From Lentisalinibacter sp037382365 (GTDB lineage Bacteria > Pseudomonadota > Gammaproteobacteria > Steroidobacterales > Woeseiaceae), in assembly GCA_037382365.1 (NCBI GenBank), contig JARRPZ010000048.1, positions 1 through 29,588 of the forward strand: a stretch of 29,588 nt of DNA. Direction: 5' to 3'. Below the pieces are notes generated by a model. It did no database searches and was not told the DNA's origin. It saw nothing but the letters and a program-made list of their open reading frames with translations. The position numbers were made by a program, and so were the translations under genes. The number at the start of each line of letters is the position of its first letter. Position 1 is the stretch's first letter. Below are positions 25,378 through 29,588 of the stretch, piece after piece.

Positions 25378-25920
25378 GTGCACTGTCCCTTCTGCGGACA
25401 CGCCGAGACCAAGGTCATCGACTCCCGCCTCGCCGCGGAGGGTCGCCAGGTCCGCCGCCGGAGGCAGTGCGAGCAGTGCCGGGAACGGTTCACCACCTTC
25501 GAGACGGCCGAGCTGGTCATGCCGCGCATCGTCAAGCGCGATGAACGGCGCCAGCCATTCGACGAGGAGAAGCTGCGGGGCAGCCTGACCCGGGCGCTCG
25601 AGAAGCGTCCGGTGAGCGCCGAAGCGCTGGAACAGGCTCTCGGTCATCTGATCCACCGTCTCCGGACCCTGGGTGAGCGGGAGATCTCTTCGAGCCTCCT
25701 GGGTGACATGGTCATGGAGGAATTGCGGCAGCTGGACGAGGTGGCCTATGTGCGATTCGCCTCGGTCTACCGGAGCTTCCAGGATGTGACGGAGTTTCAG
25801 CAGGAGATCCGCCGGCTGCGGGCCCTGTCCGGAGCGAGCAGGGAACAGATGTCCCTGTTGCCGGACTCGGACGACGAGCGCGGCGGCCATGCGGATGATG
25901 ATGACGATGACGGGGACTGA
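25378..25920 (+). CDS. nrdR: transcriptional repressor NrdR
   Basis: NrdR represses ribonucleotide reductase genes in response to dATP/ATP. The 180-residue product starts with a zinc ribbon (Cys3, Cys6, Cys31, Cys34) rich in arginine for DNA contact. An ATP-cone follows at about 49-139, including KRDERRQPFDEEKL and VAYVRFASVYRSFQDV. Most NrdR proteins have about 150-160 residues; this one has an extra acidic tail ending in six consecutive Asp. That tail is encoded by a GAT/GAC run which, in the other frame, supplies the start codons of ribD. The start is GTG 25378 with GGGAGG 8 bases upstream. The glyA-nrdR-ribD arrangement is common in proteobacteria. No NrdR box was seen in the window, so its targets lie elsewhere. 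Confidence 0.95.
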   Translation: MHCPFCGHAETKVIDSRLAAEGRQVRRRRQCEQCRERFTTFETAELVMPRIVKRDERRQPFDEEKLRGSLTRALEKRPVSAEALEQALGHLIHRLRTLGEREISSSLLGDMVMEELRQLDEVAYVRFASVYRSFQDVTEFQQEIRRLRALSGASREQMSLLPDSDDERGGHADDDDDDGD

Positions 25921-27022
25921 GTTCGACGTCCATGATCGGGTCTGCATGGCACGCGCTCTGCGGCTGGCCGCCCGGGGGCTGTACACGACTCCGCCGAACC
26001 CCCGCGTCGGCTGCGTGATCACGCGGGGCAGCGAGATCGTGGGCGAGGGATGGCACGAGCGCGCCGGCGGACCCCATGCGGAGGTCGCCGCCCTCGAGGC
26101 CGCCGGCAGCCGGGCGCGCGGGTCGACCGCCTACGTCACCCTGGAACCCTGCTGCCACCGGGGTCGCACCGGCCCCTGCACGGAGGCACTCGTCGCGGCG
26201 GGCGTGGACCGTGTCGTCTACGGGGCGGGCGACCCGAATCCGCGCGTAGCCGGGCAGGGCGCGGAACGGCTGCGTGCCGCCGGCATCGCGGTGGCCGGGG
26301 GGTTGCTGGCGGAGCAGTCGGAGCGGCTGAACGCGGGATTCTTCCGGCGCATGCGTGACGGCCGGCCGCGGGTGACGGTGAAGTCCGCGGCGAGCCTCGA
26401 CGGTGCCACGGCGATGGCCGATGGCGAGAGCCGGTGGATTACCGGCGAGGCAGCGCGTGGTGACGTGCAGCGGCTGCGCGCCGCGGCGGGCGCCATCCTC
26501 ACCGGCATCGGCACGGTGCTGGCGGACGACCCGCGGCTGACGGTGCGTGACGAGGCATTCGGCACGACGCCCCGTCAGCCGCTGCGCGTCGTCCTCGACA
26601 GCCGGCTGCGAATCCCCGACGAGGCGCGGTTGATGAATGGCGGCGGCACGCTGCTAGTGCACGGTTCCGGCGCGTCGGATCGGCGAGTGCTGCCCCAGGG
26701 CGTGGACGCCGTCGCCGTGGCAGCGAGTCCGGGCGGGCTCGATCTCGAGGCCGTGCTCTCGCTGCTGGCGGACCGCGAGATCAACGACGTGCTGGTCGAG
26801 GCCGGCCCCGCCGTGAACGGCGCATTGCTCGCCGCGGGCCTGGTGGACGAGCTTGTGATTTACCTCGCGCCCCATATCATGGGCAGTGAGACACGCCACC
26901 TGTTCGCGACGCCGGACTGGACCCGTCTGGCGCAGCGCGCTGATCTGGAGGTGACCGACGTCCGGCAGTTCGGAAAGGACCTCCGCATCACGGCCCGGCC
27001 CCGCGTCACGGACGACCACTGA
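25907..27022 (+). CDS. ribD: bifunctional riboflavin deaminase/reductase RibD
   Basis: RibD deaminates the pyrimidine product of GTP cyclohydrolase II and then reduces its ribose side chain, giving the ribityl intermediate. The N-terminal deaminase has PPNPRVGCVI, the zinc motif HAEVAAL and PCCHRGRTGPC. The C-terminal reductase starts near residue 145 with PRVTVKSAASLDGATAM and includes VEAGPAVNGALL. Five in-frame ATGs (25889, 25895, 25898, 25901, 25907) lie in the repeat overlapping nrdR. I chose the last because it gives the usual distance to MARALRLA; no ribosome site decides it. The overlap with nrdR suggests translational coupling. ribE follows after 14 bases. Confidence 0.94.
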   Translation: MTGTEFDVHDRVCMARALRLAARGLYTTPPNPRVGCVITRGSEIVGEGWHERAGGPHAEVAALEAAGSRARGSTAYVTLEPCCHRGRTGPCTEALVAAGVDRVVYGAGDPNPRVAGQGAERLRAAGIAVAGGLLAEQSERLNAGFFRRMRDGRPRVTVKSAASLDGATAMADGESRWITGEAARGDVQRLRAAAGAILTGIGTVLADDPRLTVRDEAFGTTPRQPLRVVLDSRLRIPDEARLMNGGGTLLVHGSGASDRRVLPQGVDAVAVAASPGGLDLEAVLSLLADREINDVLVEAGPAVNGALLAAGLVDELVIYLAPHIMGSETRHLFATPDWTRLAQRADLEVTDVRQFGKDLRITARPRVTDDH

Positions 27023-27036
27023 ATCGGAGGCGCCAC

Positions 27037-27675
27037 ATGTTCACCGGCATCGTCCGGGCCACGGGTACCATCCGGCGCATCGATCGCCGCGGGGGTGACG
27101 TGCGCCTCGCCATCGAGAGTCCGGACCTGGACTGCAGCGCCTACGATGCCGGCGAGAGCATCGCGGTCTCAGGCGTCTGCCTGACGGCACTGAATCTGCA
27201 CCGGGGCGGTTTCGAAGCGGACGTCTCGCGCGAGACCCTCGACGTGACCACCCTCGGCACGCGGTCGGCGGGCAGCACGGTCAATCTGGAGCCGTCACTC
27301 GCCGTCGGCGACCGCCTCGGCGGTCATCTGGTCACGGGCCACGTCGATTGCCTGGGGCGGCTGGAGAGTCGCGGAGAGGATGCCCGCTCGGTTAGACTGG
27401 TGTTTTCGCTGCCCCGCGAGTTCGCGCGTTATCTGGCCCGCAAGGGTTCGGTCGCCGTGGACGGCGTCAGCCTGACGGTCAACGCCGCGGAGGGCGACCG
27501 CTTCGAGGTGAACATCATCCCCCACACGGCCGAGGTCACCACGCTCGGTCGGCTGGTGCCGGGGGACGAGGTCAACGTCGAGGTGGACCTCATGGCCCGT
27601 TATGCGGAGCGTCTGCTCGGCGCCGGTGGTGGCAGCATCGATACGGAATTTCTGAAGGCGCACGGCTATGCCTGA
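27037..27675 (+). CDS. ribE: riboflavin synthase alpha chain
   Basis: The enzyme dismutates two 6,7-dimethyl-8-ribityllumazine molecules into riboflavin and a pyrimidine. Two lumazine-binding barrels can be read. The first starts with MFTGIVRATG and contains SGVCLTAL. The second starts near residue 97 with GGHLVTGHVD and contains DGVSLTVN. The 212 residues are normal length. ATG 27037 follows CGGAGGCG. Its last eight bases overlap the start of the next gene, so translation of the two is coupled. It is also called ribC in some naming schemes. Confidence 0.96.
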   Translation: MFTGIVRATGTIRRIDRRGGDVRLAIESPDLDCSAYDAGESIAVSGVCLTALNLHRGGFEADVSRETLDVTTLGTRSAGSTVNLEPSLAVGDRLGGHLVTGHVDCLGRLESRGEDARSVRLVFSLPREFARYLARKGSVAVDGVSLTVNAAEGDRFEVNIIPHTAEVTTLGRLVPGDEVNVEVDLMARYAERLLGAGGGSIDTEFLKAHGYA

Positions 27676-28813
27676 GACAGCGAAACACGAACCGGGCGAT
27701 AAGATCCGCTTCTCTCCGATCGACGAAATCGTCGAGGAGATCCGTGCGGGACGCATGGTGATCATGGTCGACGACGAGGACCGCGAGAACGAAGGCGACC
27801 TCATCATGGCTGCGAGCCGCGTGCGCCCCGAGGACATCAATTACATGGCCCGCTACGGGCGTGGCCTGATCTGCCTGACGCTCACCCGGGAGCGCTGCGA
27901 GCAGTTGCGCCTGCCGCTGATGGTCGGCGCCACCAATGCCATGCACGCGACGAACTTCACGATCTCCATCGAGGCGGTGGAAGGGATCACCACCGGCATC
28001 TCCGCTCACGACCGGGCCCGCACCGTGCGCTGCGCCGTGGCCCCGGACGCCCGCCCCGAGGATCTATCCCAGCCCGGCCACATCTTCCCGGTCATGGCCC
28101 AGCCCGGCGGGGTGCTGACCCGCGCCGGCCACACCGAGGCTGGCTGCGATCTCGCCAGGCTGGCCGGTATGGAGCCGGCGGCGGTGATCGTGGAGATCCT
28201 GAACGAGGACGGGAGCATGGCGCGCCGTCCGGAACTCGAGGCCTTCGCCCGCCGGCACGGGCTGAAGATCGGCACCATCGCCGATCTCATCCGCTATCGT
28301 CTCGAGAAGGAAGTATCCGTGGAGCGCATCAGCGAACACGACGTGCAGACAGCTGAAGGCGATTTCCGCATGCTGTGCTACGAGGACCACGTGAACCGCA
28401 CGGTACACCTCGCGCTGGTGCATGGGCGTATCGGTCCGGAGTCGGTCCCGCTGGTGCGGGTCCACATCCAGGATACGCTGGGCGACGTCGTCGGCGTACG
28501 GGATCCGGCGCTGGGGTGGCCGCTGCGGGACGCGATGCGACGCATTACCGAAGACGAGAGCGGCGTGCTCGTCATCCTGCGTGACCAGGAGGGCCCGCGG
28601 GAATTCATGGAAGCGGTCGCGGCGATGGAACGCCCGGTCGAGGAGATCGAGAGACGGCGTGACGGAGCCTCCGTTCTGCGCACGTACGGCGTCGGCGCGC
28701 AGATCCTGCGCGACATCGGAGTGCACCGCATGCGGGTCCTGTCCGCGCCGAAGCAGATGCATGCAATCTCCGGCTTCGGTCTCGAAGTACTCGACTACGT
28801 GCAGGGCGACTGA
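27668..28813 (+). CDS. ribB: 3,4-dihydroxy-2-butanone-4-phosphate synthase with degenerate GTP cyclohydrolase II-like domain
   Basis: The N-terminal half (about 1-212) makes dihydroxybutanone phosphate from ribulose 5-phosphate for riboflavin synthesis. It has the acidic motif DDEDRENEGD, the segment YGRGLICLTLT, the SAHDRARTV stretch and AGHTEAGCDLARLAG. The C-terminal half resembles GTP cyclohydrolase II, but where the true enzyme has a zinc site of three cysteines (CxxGDxFGSxRCDC type), this one reads QDTLGDVVGVRDPALGW and has none. It is therefore probably inactive as a cyclohydrolase, as in many gammaproteobacterial RibB(A) fusions, and a separate ribA should exist elsewhere. The gene begins inside the ribE stop region. 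The 381 residues are full length. Confidence 0.93.
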   Translation: MPETAKHEPGDKIRFSPIDEIVEEIRAGRMVIMVDDEDRENEGDLIMAASRVRPEDINYMARYGRGLICLTLTRERCEQLRLPLMVGATNAMHATNFTISIEAVEGITTGISAHDRARTVRCAVAPDARPEDLSQPGHIFPVMAQPGGVLTRAGHTEAGCDLARLAGMEPAAVIVEILNEDGSMARRPELEAFARRHGLKIGTIADLIRYRLEKEVSVERISEHDVQTAEGDFRMLCYEDHVNRTVHLALVHGRIGPESVPLVRVHIQDTLGDVVGVRDPALGWPLRDAMRRITEDESGVLVILRDQEGPREFMEAVAAMERPVEEIERRRDGASVLRTYGVGAQILRDIGVHRMRVLSAPKQMHAISGFGLEVLDYVQGD

Positions 28814-28816
28814 GCC

Positions 28817-29290
28817 ATGGACGCCATAAAGACCACCGAAGGCGAACTCGTACTGCGAGATGCGCGCGTCGCCATCGTCGCAGCACGCTTCAACGATTTC
28901 ATCGTGGATCGGCTGGTGGGCGCTGCGGTGGATACCCTGTGCCGGCATGGCGCCTCGGAGCCCGACCTGGAACTGATCCGCGTGCCTGGCGCCTGGGAGA
29001 TGCCGCTCGCCGTCGAGAAGGCGGCTGCAAGCCGCCGTTTCGAGGCAATCATCGCGCTCGGCGCGGTCATCCGCGGCGCGACACCGCATTTCGATTACGT
29101 AGCCGGTGAATGCGCCCGTGGCATCGCGGCGGCCGGCGCGCGCCATGGCCTGCCGGTGGCGTTCGGCGTCCTCACCGTCGATACGATAGAGCAGGCCATC
29201 GAGCGCGCTGGCACCAAGGCCGGCAACAAGGGCGCCGAAGCGGCGCTGTCGGCGATCGAGATGATCAACCTCCTGCGGCGCCTGGACTGA
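28817..29290 (+). CDS. ribH: 6,7-dimethyl-8-ribityllumazine synthase
   Basis: Lumazine synthase condenses the ribityl pyrimidine with dihydroxybutanone phosphate, the step before riboflavin synthase, usually as a pentamer or 60-mer capsid. The 157-residue product has VAIVAARFNDFIVDRLVGAA, RVPGAWEMP and the catalytic-His region LGAVIRGATPHFDYV. FGVLTVDTIEQAIERAG and a closing NKGAEAA helix follow. ATG 28817 lies 3 bases after ribB. nusB starts 5 bases after its stop, the usual order in proteobacteria. Confidence 0.97.
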   Translation: MDAIKTTEGELVLRDARVAIVAARFNDFIVDRLVGAAVDTLCRHGASEPDLELIRVPGAWEMPLAVEKAAASRRFEAIIALGAVIRGATPHFDYVAGECARGIAAAGARHGLPVAFGVLTVDTIEQAIERAGTKAGNKGAEAALSAIEMINLLRRLD

Positions 29291-29295
29291 CGCCC

Positions 29296-29588
29296 GTGGC
29301 GAAAGGCACGGCACGCTCCCGGCGCAGCCGTTCACGCGAACTGCTGGCCCAGGCGCTCTACCAGGCCCAGCTGACCGGCCAGGACGGCCCGGAGCTGAAG
29401 TCCCAGTTCAGCGAACGGCAGGAATTCGCCCGGGTGGACCAGGAATGGTTTCTGGAGATGCTGAAGGGCGCGCTCGCTCACCGCGAGGACCACGAGGCCG
29501 ACATCGCCAACTATGCGGACCGACCCCTGGATCAGCTGGATCCGGTCGAGGTCGCGGTGCTGCTGGTGGGCCTGGAGGAACTCAAGCA
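29296..29588 (+). CDS. nusB: transcription antitermination factor NusB (5' part, cut by the window edge)
   Basis: Translation from GTG 29296 gives 97 residues before the window ends. SRRSRSRELLAQALYQAQLTG is split over a basic N-terminal arm and the first helix of the NusB fold. FLEMLKGALAHREDHEADIA and LDQLDPVEVAVLLVGLEEL match the conserved later helices. NusB binds boxA RNA with NusE in rRNA antitermination. It follows ribH after 5 bases, as in many proteobacteria. About 40-50 C-terminal residues are outside the window. Confidence 0.92.
   Translation, partial: MAKGTARSRRSRSRELLAQALYQAQLTGQDGPELKSQFSERQEFARVDQEWFLEMLKGALAHREDHEADIANYADRPLDQLDPVEVAVLLVGLEELK

Noticed and set aside
24109..29588. 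FMN riboswitch within the riboflavin operon
   Set aside because: No intergenic space exceeds 18 bases and none of the conserved FMN-element segments are present.

Overview
The window looks like an ordinary stretch of chromosome from a high-GC gammaproteobacterium. Supporting signs are the gene order glyA-nrdR-ribD-ribE-ribB(A)-ribH-nusB, a long single-chain PurL of 1298 residues, EttA, a DUF1820-type gene, a RibB whose GTP-cyclohydrolase-like half has lost its metal cysteines, and REP-like palindromes between genes. The lineage within the class cannot be fixed from the sequence. I see no integrase, transposase, tRNA, rRNA, CRISPR array or prophage gene. Coding density is high. The largest gene-free gaps are 2108-2339 and 16196-16426, both below 300 bases.

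Layout. (1) 1-2219: a secreted metzincin protease with two fibronectin type III domains, closed by a strong intrinsic terminator. (2) 2340-5438: a membrane metal-dependent hydrolase, then a compact lemA / TPM / TPM operon. (3) 5550-9620: a small zincin-like metallopeptidase, a PAPS-type sulfotransferase, a HemY-type FAD oxidase, and an unusual three-part protein (Trm112-like zinc ribbon, N2227-like methyltransferase, PqqD-like tail). (4) 9621-11372: 4-hydroxyphenylpyruvate dioxygenase behind a palindromic operator candidate, followed by a VOC protein. (5) 11383-11505: a REP-like palindrome cluster. (6) 11564-14899: MaoC hydratase, CitE-like lyase and acetyl-CoA synthetase. (7) 14915-16195, minus strand: an orphan TagH-like FHA protein. 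(8) 16427-20604: a DUF1820 gene that appears broken by an internal deletion, then purL. (9) 20618-22994, minus strand: ettA and a zinc-ribbon DUF4145-like gene. (10) 23094-24047: an AcuC-like deacetylase. (11) 24109-29588: the glyA-nrdR-rib-nusB operon, running off the right edge.

How the genes work together. The right-hand operon joins one-carbon supply (GlyA), control of ribonucleotide reductase genes (NrdR), riboflavin synthesis (RibD, RibE, RibB, RibH) and transcription antitermination (NusB). PurL and GlyA both belong to the purine/one-carbon network. HPPD starts homogentisate-route tyrosine breakdown, although the later genes of that route are not here. The MaoC/CitE pair fits hydration and cleavage of a branched or hydroxylated C4-C5 acyl-CoA, and Acs makes acetyl-CoA. 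The least explained parts are the sulfotransferase / FAD oxidase / zinc-ribbon-methyltransferase-PqqD group and the broken DUF1820 gene.
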